From assembly GCA_903904835.1 (NCBI GenBank), contig CAIVEI010000101.1, positions 1 through 64,000 of the forward strand: DNA of 64,000 nucleotides, written 5' to 3'. Below the pieces are notes generated by a model that was not told the origin of the DNA, searched no databases, and saw only the letters and a program-made list of their open reading frames with translations. Each line of letters starts with the position of its first letter. The first letter of the stretch is position 1. This DNA comes from an uncultured Schlesneria sp. GTDB taxonomy: Bacteria; Planctomycetota; Planctomycetia; Planctomycetales; Planctomycetaceae. Position numbers and translations under genes: made by a program. Shown one piece after another: positions 35,936-44,874 of the stretch.

Positions 35936-37696
35936 ATGATTCATAATCCGTCCTTCCTGTCTGTGATCGTGTTTGGCGTCTTTGTTGCCATCACACTGGG
36001 ATTGAGTTTCTATTTTGCCGCGAAGACCAAATCGGCCGCAGGATACTTCGCTGCCGGTGGCCAGATCCATTGGTTTGTAAACGGCGTTGCGTTTGCCGGT
36101 GATTATCTGTCCGCCGCCTCCTTCCTGGGGATCTGTGGGACGATCGCCTTCTTCGGTTACGATGGGTTTTTGTATTCGATTGGATTCCTGGCTGGTTGGG
36201 TTGTGGCATTGTTCGTTGTTGCCGAACCGCTAAAGCGATTGGGGAAATACACGTTTGCCGACGCGCTGAACAGCCAGTTCCAGTCGCGTGGGATTACTTT
36301 GGCCGCTGGCATCAGCACGCTGGTTGTCAGTGTGTTCTACCTGATTCCACAAATGGTCGGGGCCGGTTCGCTGATCAAACCGTTACTCGGGTTTCCGCAC
36401 GAAGTCGGTGTCGTGATGGTCGGGATCGTGGTTGTGCTGATTGTTGCGACGGCGGGGATGGTCAGTACCACATATGTCCAATTCATCAAGGGGTCATTGC
36501 TTGTTCTGTTCAGCGGTATCCTGACGGTGATGATTCTAAACCGAGGTTTAAAGGTCGATACCAGCGAACTGGCGAATTCGCCTCAAACAATGGTTGTAAA
36601 GAAAGATGGTTCGAAGCTCGTCAACGGAACACCGCATGGAAAGAACGAAGGTCAAGCCGATCTGCGACCGGTTGGGCATCTCAGTAAACTCCCTGGTGGG
36701 AAAACGGAAACTGGCCCACTCGGTCCGATTGAATATCTTGCCACGTTGCAGAACAGCGAAGTTGTCCTCTGGTCGAAAAAAGAAGTGACCGATGACAATG
36801 GGGACAAGACGACTTCCTGGTCGCCTCAACCGACGGCCGGAGCCAAAGTCTTGCGGCCGGGAAACAGCCCGCTCTTCAAAGGTCTGCAGAAGGATCAGTT
36901 ATTTGCTCGGCTCGATTTCATTTCGCTGATGCTGGCGCTCTTCTGCGGCACGGCATCTCTGCCTCATATTTTGATCCGGTATTACACCGTCAAGGATCAG
37001 GCTGCGGCTCGACTGAGTACCGTCGTCGGTATCGGGACCATCGGCGTGTTCTACGTCTTGACGTTATTTCTTGGGCTAGGAGCGATGACGAGCGGCACAC
37101 TGGATCTCACCGATTCCAATATGGCAGCACCACTACTCGCAAAGAGTTTTGGCGAGACGCTGTTTGCAGTGATTTCAGCAATCGCCTTTACGACAGTCCT
37201 GGGAACAGTCAGTGGTTTGATCGTCGCTGCCAGTGGCGCGGTTGTTCACGATTTGCTGACCAGCGTGCTGCGGTGGAATATGCCGGATCACGAGAAAGTG
37301 CGAGTCGGCAAAATTGCTGCCGTGGTCGTCGGGATCATCGCGATCCTGCTGGGAATTCTGTTCAAGGATATGAATGCCGGTTTCCTGGTCGGCTGGGCCT
37401 TCAGCGTGGCCGCTTCAGCGAATCTGCCATCGCTGGTGATGCTGCTGTTCTGGAAGCGGACAACCAAACAGGGGATTACGGCTGCGATCTTCGTAGGTCT
37501 GTTCAGTTCGTTGGGCTGGATCCTGCTGAGTGCCGATACGTTCCAGAAGGTATATGGCTACACCGCAGACCAGGCCGCAAAGCTGGCCCAAGTTCCGTTT
37601 AGCCAACCAGGCCTCGTGACGATTCCGCTTGGTTTTCTCACACTGATTGTTGTGTCACTGATGACTCGCGGGACCAGGAACGTGGAACCCGTATAG
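35936..37696 (+). CDS. Sodium:solute symporter, ActP (cation acetate) type
   Basis: A 586-residue SSS-family transporter, probably importing acetate or another short monocarboxylate with sodium. Landmarks are FYFAAKTKSAAGYFAAGG, VAFAGDYLSAASFLGICG, the LGKYTFADALNSQF loop, FLTLPQMVGAG-like VFYLIPQMVGAGSLI, and GTASLPHILIRYYTV near 330. Between about 215 and 315 a long polar insertion (VVKKDGSKLVNGTPHG through LRPGNSPLFKG) replaces the short loop of E. coli ActP, making this protein longer than the usual ~550. The DUF485 gene upstream supports the assignment. Confidence 0.9.
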   Translation: MIHNPSFLSVIVFGVFVAITLGLSFYFAAKTKSAAGYFAAGGQIHWFVNGVAFAGDYLSAASFLGICGTIAFFGYDGFLYSIGFLAGWVVALFVVAEPLKRLGKYTFADALNSQFQSRGITLAAGISTLVVSVFYLIPQMVGAGSLIKPLLGFPHEVGVVMVGIVVVLIVATAGMVSTTYVQFIKGSLLVLFSGILTVMILNRGLKVDTSELANSPQTMVVKKDGSKLVNGTPHGKNEGQADLRPVGHLSKLPGGKTETGPLGPIEYLATLQNSEVVLWSKKEVTDDNGDKTTSWSPQPTAGAKVLRPGNSPLFKGLQKDQLFARLDFISLMLALFCGTASLPHILIRYYTVKDQAAARLSTVVGIGTIGVFYVLTLFLGLGAMTSGTLDLTDSNMAAPLLAKSFGETLFAVISAIAFTTVLGTVSGLIVAASGAVVHDLLTSVLRWNMPDHEKVRVGKIAAVVVGIIAILLGILFKDMNAGFLVGWAFSVAASANLPSLVMLLFWKRTTKQGITAAIFVGLFSSLGWILLSADTFQKVYGYTADQAAKLAQVPFSQPGLVTIPLGFLTLIVVSLMTRGTRNVEPV

Positions 37697-37747
37697 GCAG
37701 CAATATGAAGGATTTCTCGTCAAAAAACACTGGTTCCACGTAGCACC

Positions 37748-37840
37748 GTGCCACTGCTTGACGGTCTTCCGTCAAGCAGTGCTCTTTGACCGGCAGAACG
37801 CGAAGACACTGCTTCTCCGAGGACTCCGAAGCAGTGGCAC
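37748..37840. repeat. Family B palindromic repeat (subtype 1)
   Basis: The left hairpin CACTGCTTGACGG / CCGTCAAGCAGTG and right hairpin ACACTGCTTC..GAAGCAGTGG form a double hairpin; the element's two ends, GTGCCACTGC and GCAGTGGCAC, are exact complements. It is close to the copy at 24300-24397 and lies between the symporter gene and the amidohydrolase gene, where the left hairpin may terminate transcription. Confidence 0.85.
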
Positions 37841-37905
37841 AGTATGATGAAGTCCAAAGAAAGATGGTTCACAGCGTTGCCGTTTCGGTCTTAGAGGAAC
37901 TCGTC

Positions 37906-39636
37906 ATGCATCTGAGAACGCAATCCTGCCTGCTGTCGCTGATCCTCTTGCTTGCAACATCACAGGTCGTCGCCCAACCTGACGCGATTTACCATCATGG
38001 AAAAATTGTCACGGTTGATCCCGCGTTTTCGATTGCTCAGGCGATTGCCGTGCGAGGTGATCGGATTCAGGATGTTGGCCCAGACGATGTTATCCTGAAA
38101 TTGGCCGGGCCAAAGACCGTACTTGTTGATCTGCAAGGCCGCACGGTCATTCCGGGTTTGTGCGACTCCCACGTCCATGCTCCAGCGGCTTCGACGTATG
38201 AGTTTGACCATCCGATTCCTGAAATGGACACGGTGGCCGATGTACTGAAGTATGTGGCAGCGCGGGCTGAACTATTACCGGACGGCGAATGGATCGTTGT
38301 CAGGCAAGTCTTCATCACGCGATTACGAGATCAGCGCTATCCGACTCGAAAAGAATTCGATGCGGTCGCACCGAAGAATCCCGTGATGTTCAGTACCGGA
38401 CCCGACTGCGTCTGTAATTCGCTCGCCCTGGAACTCAGTGGTATCGATAAAGATTTTCAGATTACCGACGGGCAAGCGGGAAAGATCGAGCGTGATCCGG
38501 CTACGGGTGAATTAACCGGCATCCTTCGCAATGCGTCCCGGTTCGTGAAGTCAAAACCGAAAGAAAAATCACCGACAGTCGAAGAACGGATGCAGCGACT
38601 GAAGCAACTGTTCGCTGACTATAACTCGGTCGGCCTGACCAGTGTCGCCGATCGTGCGGCCAAAGATGATGGCATTGAGGCCTATTCAGAATTGAAGCGA
38701 CGTGGTGAATTGAACTGCCGCGTTTTTCTTTCGTATTCGGTCGAAGGGGGCGGCCGCCTGGACGATGCACTGAAGGGGATTGAAAAGGCCTCAAAACATC
38801 CGCTGCATGAATACAATTCGATGCTCTGGCTGCGAGGGATCAAAGTCTTTCTCGACGGAGGAATGCTGACGGGGAGTGCCTATCTGAAAGCTCCGTGGGG
38901 GGTGAGCAACATCTATTCGATCACCGATCCCGACTATCGCGGCATTCGCTTCATCGAACAGGAAAACCTCGTTCAGATGGCAAAGTACGCTCTTCAGCGA
39001 GACCTTCAGTTCACGGCCCACTCCGTCGGTGACGGAGCCGTACAGGCGTTGATTGATGCCTATGCAGAAATCAACAAAGAGCTTCCGGTCAAGCGATGCC
39101 GACCCTGTATCACTCATTGTAATTTCATGAGTCTTGAAGCGATTCAGCAGATGCAGCAACTGGGGATCGTCGCCGATCTGCAACCTGCATGGCTCTGGCT
39201 GGATGGAGCGACATTACGAAAGCAGTTTGGTGACGAACGCCTGGCGTACTTCCAGCCGTATAAAACACTGTTCGATCACGGAGTCATCATCGGAGGAGGT
39301 TCCGACCACATGCAGCGGATCGGCAGTTTGCGATCGGTCAATCCCTACAATCCGTTCCTGGGGATGTGGACGGTGCTGACTCGGCAACCACGGCGAACAG
39401 ACCAGCCGTTACATCTGGAGCAGGCACTGACTCGCGAGCAGATGCTGCGGTTGTACACGATCAACAACGCCTGGCTGACGTTTGAGGAGCGACAAAAAGG
39501 ATCTCTTGAACGAGGCAAGCTGGCCGACTTTGTCGTGTTGAAATCCGACTTGCTGACTTGTTCGCTTGAGGAACTCAGGGACATGTCGGTCAGCGAAACG
39601 TACGTCGGAGGTCGACGTGTTTTTGCTGCCGATTGA
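37906..39636 (+). CDS. Exported amidohydrolase (YtcJ-like, amidohydrolase family 3)
   Basis: A 576-residue metal-dependent hydrolase with a signal peptide (LLSLILLLATSQVVAQ). It has IYHHGKIVTVDPAF, LQGRTVIPGLCDSHVHA (the H-x-H pair of the metal site), MLWLRGIKVFLDGGMLTGSA with the central Lys, FTAHSVGDGAVQAL and CITHCNFM with further His ligands, GSDHMQR (the Asp-containing strand end), and a C-terminal KGSLERGKLADFVVL closing domain. YtcJ-type enzymes hydrolyse N-acyl or formamide-type bonds; this substrate is unknown. AGAGGAAC precedes the ATG at 37906; the frame upstream includes the family B repeat and is not coding. Confidence 0.9.
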   Translation: MHLRTQSCLLSLILLLATSQVVAQPDAIYHHGKIVTVDPAFSIAQAIAVRGDRIQDVGPDDVILKLAGPKTVLVDLQGRTVIPGLCDSHVHAPAASTYEFDHPIPEMDTVADVLKYVAARAELLPDGEWIVVRQVFITRLRDQRYPTRKEFDAVAPKNPVMFSTGPDCVCNSLALELSGIDKDFQITDGQAGKIERDPATGELTGILRNASRFVKSKPKEKSPTVEERMQRLKQLFADYNSVGLTSVADRAAKDDGIEAYSELKRRGELNCRVFLSYSVEGGGRLDDALKGIEKASKHPLHEYNSMLWLRGIKVFLDGGMLTGSAYLKAPWGVSNIYSITDPDYRGIRFIEQENLVQMAKYALQRDLQFTAHSVGDGAVQALIDAYAEINKELPVKRCRPCITHCNFMSLEAIQQMQQLGIVADLQPAWLWLDGATLRKQFGDERLAYFQPYKTLFDHGVIIGGGSDHMQRIGSLRSVNPYNPFLGMWTVLTRQPRRTDQPLHLEQALTREQMLRLYTINNAWLTFEERQKGSLERGKLADFVVLKSDLLTCSLEELRDMSVSETYVGGRRVFAAD

Positions 39637-39640
39637 AGAG

Positions 39641-39736
39641 GGGGTCGGGTGTTCAAATTTCAAAAATGGCCTTGTGCGCAACATTAAGATCAGAGGGACC
39701 TGTCTGGCCAATTTTGAAATTTGATCGCCCGACCCC
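39641..39736. repeat. Family A inverted repeat, copy 2
   Basis: Arms 39641-39671 and 39706-39736 are complementary with a few mismatches (for instance GATC in place of GAAC at the right arm). The spacer is unlike those of the other two copies. It begins five bases after the amidohydrolase stop, and its right side continues into the alkB fragment exactly as copy 3 continues into the intact alkB. Confidence 0.85.
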
Positions 39737-39782
39737 AGAACATACAGACGAGACGAAAGGACGGCTTGGGTAAAAGTGATTC

Positions 39783-39899
39783 ATGCAAACCATTGAACTG
39801 ACTGACGGTGGTCTCCTGCTTCACGACCCTCACTTCCTACCGTCCGACATTGCCGACCAATACTTCGTCAGGTTGCGACCAGCGGGACACAGTTTTTAA
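39783..39899 (+). pseudogene. Duplicated 5' fragment of alkB
   Basis: It encodes MQTIELTDGGLLLHDPHFLP and 12 more residues that match the first 32 of AlkB at 43112, then turns to PAGHSF and stops. By eye, about 15 mismatches fall in some 140 nt from the end of the repeat arm to the break at about 39880. The double-stranded beta-helix is wholly missing, so it cannot be active. Confidence 0.85.
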
Positions 39900-39932
39900 A
39901 AAAGCTGTTTCCCCGCACTCATTCTTCAGATC

Positions 39933-40151
39933 CTACGATCGAGCCGCCTCGGATCTTCGCTTTTTGATTTGTTGGACTAAATCGTTGACCGTGGGATCAC
40001 CAAGCAACTGGTCTCGTTCTGCGGTATAGTCGCCGGTGCCCATTGAGAATTGGTGAAGGAATCTCGCAGTGTTGGCAGGGCCAATTTGCTGACAGAGGAG
40101 TGAAATTGCCTTCGAAGTAATTTCGGCAACGGTTGGGACTGTAGTCGTCAT
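39933..40151 (-). CDS. Putative antitoxin of a PIN toxin pair
   Basis: A 72-residue protein beginning MTTTVPTVAEITSKAISLLC, with a predicted helical body and a polar basic end (QQIKKRRSEAARS). I do not recognise a DNA-binding motif. It overlaps the PIN gene by ATGA (40148-40151) and is second in the transcript, the reverse of the common antitoxin-first order. The role is inferred from this pairing. Confidence 0.6.
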   Translation of the reverse strand: MTTTVPTVAEITSKAISLLCQQIGPANTARFLHQFSMGTGDYTAERDQLLGDPTVNDLVQQIKKRRSEAARS

Positions 40152-40588
40152 GAGGGCACCTCGTTGGCAAGTTCGAGTGGTGATAAAACTTTCACGGATA
40201 GGTCCAGCTGCTGACGTGCCTTCTTCAATAGTCGGTCATCGCAAGAACAAAAAAAATCGACGTAAGCCGCTTCTGCCGAAGAGAGATGCAAGGCATCGAA
40301 GGCTTTGAAGCCACACTGTTCAAGCAAAGTCGCTCGTTGTTCGATTTTATCATCCACAAGGATGACAAATTTGGCCAGTTGAAGGATCGCGAGAACATAG
40401 GCTTTTTTTTGCGGTTGCGAATTGTTTTCCACTTCCAATTGAAGGATTTCGGACGAAACGAAGTCGACGGTCCCTTGCTCAACCATTGCGATTATCCCGA
40501 TGATCGCTTCCGCCTCAAGCGCAACTCGTAATTGCCCTCGATTGTCGAGAGGTCGATGGAGACTGCATGTGTCGAAGTAAATTTTCAC
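40148..40588 (-). CDS. PIN-domain toxin (VapC-like ribonuclease)
   Basis: A 146-residue PIN protein. It starts MKIYFDTCSLHRPLDN with the first catalytic Asp; EILQLEVEN gives the Glu on the second segment; FKAFDALHLSSAEAA gives the D-A-L-H motif; and FCSCDDRLLKKARQQ supplies the last Asp pair. All four acidic positions look intact, so it should cut RNA. The start is GTG at 40588. Upstream GAGGAG overlaps the start codon, an unusually tight arrangement that may keep expression low. The partner gene follows with ATGA overlap. Confidence 0.85.
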   Translation of the reverse strand: MKIYFDTCSLHRPLDNRGQLRVALEAEAIIGIIAMVEQGTVDFVSSEILQLEVENNSQPQKKAYVLAILQLAKFVILVDDKIEQRATLLEQCGFKAFDALHLSSAEAAYVDFFCSCDDRLLKKARQQLDLSVKVLSPLELANEVPS

Positions 40589-40857
40589 TCCTCAAAGCTA
40601 TCACTTGCCAAATCGGTTTTCAATATGCCTTATTTAATTGTCCCCTTGGTCCTTCGACTGTCGAAACCGATGAAAAAGCGCTGTCCTCGCAGTTTGAGCG
40701 AAGACACCATCCCTATCCGATCAGAACTGATCTAAGTCGTGCCATTGTCGCATTTGCATCCGTCATTAAATCACTTTTCCATTTGATAACTGCCCACAAT
40801 CAGGCTAGCGTGGTTTTGTCGAGAAAGGTCAATTCGTTCGAGCAAAGGAGACACACG

Positions 40858-42345
40858 ATGAGACGCCACTTCCTTGCTGCCTTTGGACTTGGTTGCCTTT
40901 TGGTTCCGTTTGCCGTTGCTTCAGATCGACTGACGGTGCATGAGTGGGGGACGTTCACCTCGTTTCAAAACGAGAAGGGTGAATCCTTGCGGCGGATCAA
41001 CACCGACGACGAGCCCGTCCCTGAATTCGTTCATCAACTCAATCATCGATATCTCTTTTCTCCCACCGATTTGATCGTCGACGAACAACCGCGTCTGACC
41101 CAGGGGGCTGCGACGGCTGACCGGCGAGTAACGATGCGGCTGGAAACTCCTGTTCTTTATTTTCATCTGCCCCAAGGCTCTGATGTTTTGACCGTCGACG
41201 TGTCCGTCGATTTTCGTCGTGGTCTATTGACTCAGTTTTTCCCTAATGCCCACGCGACGGTCAAACCACCTCCTGACAGTCCGGAGGACAGCCCTGCTGA
41301 ATCGTTCACGCATTCCGGCAGCCTGATTTGGTCGGGAGTTCAAGTCGGCAAAGCCGGGACGATTCCGGAGACGACGGATTCTGTCTGGCTCGCACCTCGA
41401 AAGGTCAACGCCGCACCCCTGACTGTCGGCGACGAAAGTGAAAGGTTCTTGTTTTATCGCGGTGTGGGTGACGTGAAGGCTCCGTTTCGAGTAGAGCGAA
41501 AAGCTGATCAAAGTCTTTGGATATTTGTGAACCCGAACGAACTCTTGCAACCGGAATTGCCGACGCCAAAAAACGAGGTTCCAGGTTCGATTTCGACTGA
41601 GAAAACCAAACTGGGACGAGTGCCGATGAATTTGTGGTTACCCGCACTGGCGAAGCGGCATTTCTGGTTGCTCGACGTTCATCCTGATGGACGTTCTGCC
41701 TACCGACGAATCCCATATAACCCATCGGAACTCAGATTTGGCGACCGTCTGTTCGTGACTCCCGGCAAGTTTGATGAGAACGAGTTCTCGCCCAACAGCC
41801 TGACCGCACTGCGAGCTGAGATGCGATCGGCTCTGGTTGAGTATGGACTGTTTGAAGACGAGGCCGACGCGCTCCTGAATACATGGCAACTGTCGTATTT
41901 TCTCAGTCCCGGCCAGCGATTGTTCTTTCTGGTTCCGCAGGAATGGACCGACGAACTGTTACCACTCAAGTTGTCTGTTCCCGCCGACGTCAAACGTGTG
42001 ATGGTCGGTCGCATTGAACTCGTCACACCAGCTCATCGACAACTGCTCAAGCAACTGGCCGAGACCCCCGTTCCTGACATGACCGAGGTCGTAGCAAGCA
42101 TGAAGGCATTGAAGGCCGACCCTTTGAAACGTGATGCCTATAACGCGCTCGCATCGGGTCGGGGTGATTCGTCAATTCTGGGTGTGCCCGTTCCGCCAAC
42201 ATACCAGGCGTTTCTGGATCTGGGCCGATTTCGGACATCGCTGATATTAGACGGCATCGATCGCGAACCTAAGTCTTCTGACCACATCAGCCGACTGAGT
42301 CACTTGAGATTCGAGATTATGCATCCAGGTAAATTGAAACGCTGA
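40858..42345 (+). CDS. Large secreted planctomycete protein of unknown function
   Basis: A 495-residue protein with a signal peptide (FLAAFGLGCLLVPFAVAS). The mature start SDRLTVHEWGTFTSFQNEKG is a pattern I associate with a planctomycete-specific secreted family. Later parts show PVLYFHLPQGSDVLTVDVSV, SVWLAPRKVNAAPL and a polar C-terminal helical region. I see no catalytic motif. AAAGGAG precedes the ATG. The frame is open upstream to 40567 but the signal peptide fixes the start here. It may be co-transcribed with the YkgJ gene that follows after 8 bp. Confidence 0.8.
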   Translation: MRRHFLAAFGLGCLLVPFAVASDRLTVHEWGTFTSFQNEKGESLRRINTDDEPVPEFVHQLNHRYLFSPTDLIVDEQPRLTQGAATADRRVTMRLETPVLYFHLPQGSDVLTVDVSVDFRRGLLTQFFPNAHATVKPPPDSPEDSPAESFTHSGSLIWSGVQVGKAGTIPETTDSVWLAPRKVNAAPLTVGDESERFLFYRGVGDVKAPFRVERKADQSLWIFVNPNELLQPELPTPKNEVPGSISTEKTKLGRVPMNLWLPALAKRHFWLLDVHPDGRSAYRRIPYNPSELRFGDRLFVTPGKFDENEFSPNSLTALRAEMRSALVEYGLFEDEADALLNTWQLSYFLSPGQRLFFLVPQEWTDELLPLKLSVPADVKRVMVGRIELVTPAHRQLLKQLAETPVPDMTEVVASMKALKADPLKRDAYNALASGRGDSSILGVPVPPTYQAFLDLGRFRTSLILDGIDREPKSSDHISRLSHLRFEIMHPGKLKR

Positions 42346-42353
42346 GCTCTTTA

Positions 42354-42863
42354 ATGCTTCCCACCACCCATGACGCCATCGTCGACGACTGGAAGTCCAA
42401 CGCTCAGGATCACGATGACGAGAATTACAATTTCCTTCGCAGTTTGAAACGACGATCATCGAAAAAAGTTGATCGGATCGCGCAGGAGTTGCACCGGGAA
42501 GTGTTTCAGATTGTTGACTGCACTCGGTGTGCGAATTGCTGCCGCAAGCTGCGTCCGGTATTCAACGACGAAGATATTGACCGTATTGCAAATTATCTTG
42601 GCCAGACGAGGGAGCAGTTCATAACAGACTTCCTTGAATGGGATGAGAGACAACATCAATATTGGACCAGGAGTACTCCATGTCTGCTGCTGGGTGATGA
42701 TGGCAAATGCACGGTGTATGACGTGAGGCCTCGAACCTGCAAAGAATACCCGCATACCGACAAGGAGGGCTTCGTTTTCAGCACGATCAGCCGTGCCAAA
42801 AGTGCACTGGTCTGCCCGGCAGCGTTCGCCATCGTTGAAGAGATGAAAGAACGGCTTGGGTGA
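42354..42863 (+). CDS. YkgJ-family cysteine cluster protein
   Basis: A 169-residue protein with the YkgJ Fe/Zn-chelating pattern: VDCTRCANCCRKL (CxxCxxCC), RSTPCLLLGDDGKCTVYDVR with two more Cys, RPRTCKEYPH with a further Cys, and a last Cys in VCPAAFA. Family members bind a metal or an iron-sulfur cluster; their function is mostly unknown. It follows the secreted-protein gene by 8 bp, so co-transcription is likely. It has no signal peptide. Confidence 0.9.
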   Translation: MLPTTHDAIVDDWKSNAQDHDDENYNFLRSLKRRSSKKVDRIAQELHREVFQIVDCTRCANCCRKLRPVFNDEDIDRIANYLGQTREQFITDFLEWDERQHQYWTRSTPCLLLGDDGKCTVYDVRPRTCKEYPHTDKEGFVFSTISRAKSALVCPAAFAIVEEMKERLG

Positions 42864-42968
42864 TCGGCAACGTGATTGTTGTCAGACCGATTCCGATGCT
42901 GGCAGCATCGCCCACGTGGCCGACGCTGCCAGCGTCGGAACCGATAAAGAGGACCAAGCGGTTAAAGA

Positions 42969-43065
42969 GGGGGTCGGGTGTTCAAATTTCAAAATTGGCC
43001 AGACGGGTTCCGCTGATCATGATGACGTACTCAAGGCCAATTTTGAAATTTGAACGCCCGACCCC
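42969..43065. repeat. Family A inverted repeat, copy 3
   Basis: Arms 42969-43000 and 43035-43065 are near-perfect reverse complements with the same core as copy 1. It lies 46 bp upstream of alkB. Hence it could affect alkB transcription, or terminate the transcript from the YkgJ side. Confidence 0.85.
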
Positions 43066-43111
43066 AGAACATACGGACGAGACGAAAGGACAGCTTGGGC
43101 AAAGGTGATTC

Positions 43112-43804
43112 ATGCGAAACATTGAACTGACTGACGGTGGTGTCCTTCTTTATGACTCTCACTTCCTCCCGTCCGACATTGCCGATCAATACTTCGCCAA
43201 GTTGCGAGACGAATGTGCCTGGGAGCAGAAGCCGGGCGTGTTTGGTCACATGCAACCACGCCTGATCGCGTCCTATGGAGAGTCAGGGATCGTCTATCGC
43301 TATTCCGGTCGAGACAATGTGGCGTTGCCGTGGACTCCGACTTTGCTGGAGATCAGGGCATATATAGAAGCGATTCAAGGGGATTACAATTACTGCCTGC
43401 TCAACCTCTATAGAAACGGCCAGGACAGCATGGGGATGCACGCCGATGATGAACCTGAGATGGGCAACGTGATTGGTTCATTGTCGTTGGGAGCGACCCG
43501 GACATTTCGCATCAAACACAACAAGACGAAAGAAAAAATGGTGTTCGAGGTCAGCCATGGTACGCTCATCATCATGGCGGGAACGATGCAGCAGTTCTGG
43601 AAGCACGAAATTCCAAAGACGAAGGAACCTGTCGGCGAGCGTATCAACTTGACCTTCAGGAAGATTGAAAAGGGATATGATTGGCGAAGATGGAAAACCG
43701 GAGAAGACCATTCCGCTGAAGAATGCCCACTTTCAGATACAATTGCCAAAGGCATTCTTCGAGAACAATCCGAAATCGATCACAATCAACTGGATCGACT
43801 TTAA
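43112..43804 (+). CDS. alkB: AlkB-type 2-oxoglutarate/Fe(II) dioxygenase
   Basis: A 230-residue DNA/RNA demethylase that removes methyl or etheno lesions (1-methyladenine, 3-methylcytosine) with Fe(II), O2 and 2-oxoglutarate. The beta-helix core shows YNYCLLNLYRNGQDSMGMHADDEPEMG with iron ligands His110 and Asp112, His165 in WKHEIPK, and the 2-oxoglutarate arginines Arg177 and Arg183 in ERINLTFR. The NLYRNGQDSMGMHAD pattern is nearer ALKBH2/3-like enzymes than E. coli AlkB. It has a family A repeat upstream and a truncated 5' copy at 39783-39899. Confidence 0.95.
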   Translation: MRNIELTDGGVLLYDSHFLPSDIADQYFAKLRDECAWEQKPGVFGHMQPRLIASYGESGIVYRYSGRDNVALPWTPTLLEIRAYIEAIQGDYNYCLLNLYRNGQDSMGMHADDEPEMGNVIGSLSLGATRTFRIKHNKTKEKMVFEVSHGTLIIMAGTMQQFWKHEIPKTKEPVGERINLTFRKIEKGYDWRRWKTGEDHSAEECPLSDTIAKGILREQSEIDHNQLDRL

Positions 43805-43932
43805 TCGTTGAGTTGAGTCTGTAACTTTCGGCGACGGAGGTCGAAATGATTGTGAGCGTCAAGCTGTTTACAGTTGTTTTGCTAACTCGTTGATTGCGCG
43901 AAAGAAATCGTTCTCGGCGTTAGCAGTCGCCG

Positions 43933-44874
43933 TTACCTCGGTCCCCCACAGCATCTCTTGTACTTCTTCCCACTCCCGCAAAAACAAAGATCGTTGCGGC
44001 CGATGCGCTTTCGGCTGGACAAGAGATCGGCTTCTGGAAACTCCACGACCGATGAAGCCACCGGTCGCACGGCGCGCTGGTCAACTGGCGATGCAGACAA
44101 AACGCTGGATTTACCAGCCGCATCAAGGCTTCGTTGACCGATCCTTTTGATTTGCTGGTAACGGTCTTTTAGCATCGGCAAATCGTCGTGATAGCGATCC
44201 CACCACGCGCGGAGAACATCTTCCGCCACGGCCGGCGGGGACTTGGCGGCGTCAACAATGCTCCGTTCACCTTTGAACGTCACCTTCCCCAGAAATGAAT
44301 GCGAAATCTTGACTTTTTCAAAGCCGCGATCTTCCTGAAGGTCCCATTTCCAAAATTGAAGGCAAACTTCTTGACAATCGCACGTTGGCTTGGGGCAGTA
44401 CACGTCTTCAACCAGGTATTCTCCGCTCTCATGGACGAATCGGTACGCGTAACCGCGGCCACGACTCGTGAGTGCTCCCTGGTCGTCAACCAGATCGCAA
44501 AATGAAAACAGGACCCCGTCTGTCACATGACGCAGATCAATGGTGTACTCGGCAATACGTCGGGCCGTCAGCTTGTGCTTTTCGAATCGCGTTTTCAATT
44601 CGGCTTGACGATCGGTAGGAAACTCGTAAAGAAACTGCCATACCCATGAAGCCGCCTGCGCAGATCGCTTAGGAGGGTTGGATTCCTTTCCAGTCTCCAA
44701 ATCAATGCGCAATTGAAGCGACAGAGGTTGTTGTACTTCCTCACCGCAATCGCTGATCTCCTGCAAAGTCAGCACAACTTCAGTGCAAGTACAATCGGGA
44801 TCGCTGCAATACTCTTCCTTGACGAGAAACGGTCTGGGATGATCCGAAAACCAAACTACGCTCCCCGAAATCAT
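43933..44874 (-). CDS. SEC-C motif protein
   Basis: A 313-residue protein ending in a SEC-C zinc motif (IGRNDLCFCGSGKKYKRCCG), as in the SecA tail. The N-terminal part has other Cys groups (EYCSDPDCTCTEVVLTL and DVYCPKPTCDCQEVCLQFW), two C-x4-C-x-C-like clusters in repeated domains of about 110 residues, so the protein looks built from two similar halves plus the SEC-C tail. Function is unknown. AAGGAG lies seven bases before the ATG at 44874; the ATG at 44946 lacks a good site. Confidence 0.82.
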   Translation of the reverse strand: MISGSVVWFSDHPRPFLVKEEYCSDPDCTCTEVVLTLQEISDCGEEVQQPLSLQLRIDLETGKESNPPKRSAQAASWVWQFLYEFPTDRQAELKTRFEKHKLTARRIAEYTIDLRHVTDGVLFSFCDLVDDQGALTSRGRGYAYRFVHESGEYLVEDVYCPKPTCDCQEVCLQFWKWDLQEDRGFEKVKISHSFLGKVTFKGERSIVDAAKSPPAVAEDVLRAWWDRYHDDLPMLKDRYQQIKRIGQRSLDAAGKSSVLSASPVDQRAVRPVASSVVEFPEADLLSSRKRIGRNDLCFCGSGKKYKRCCGGPR

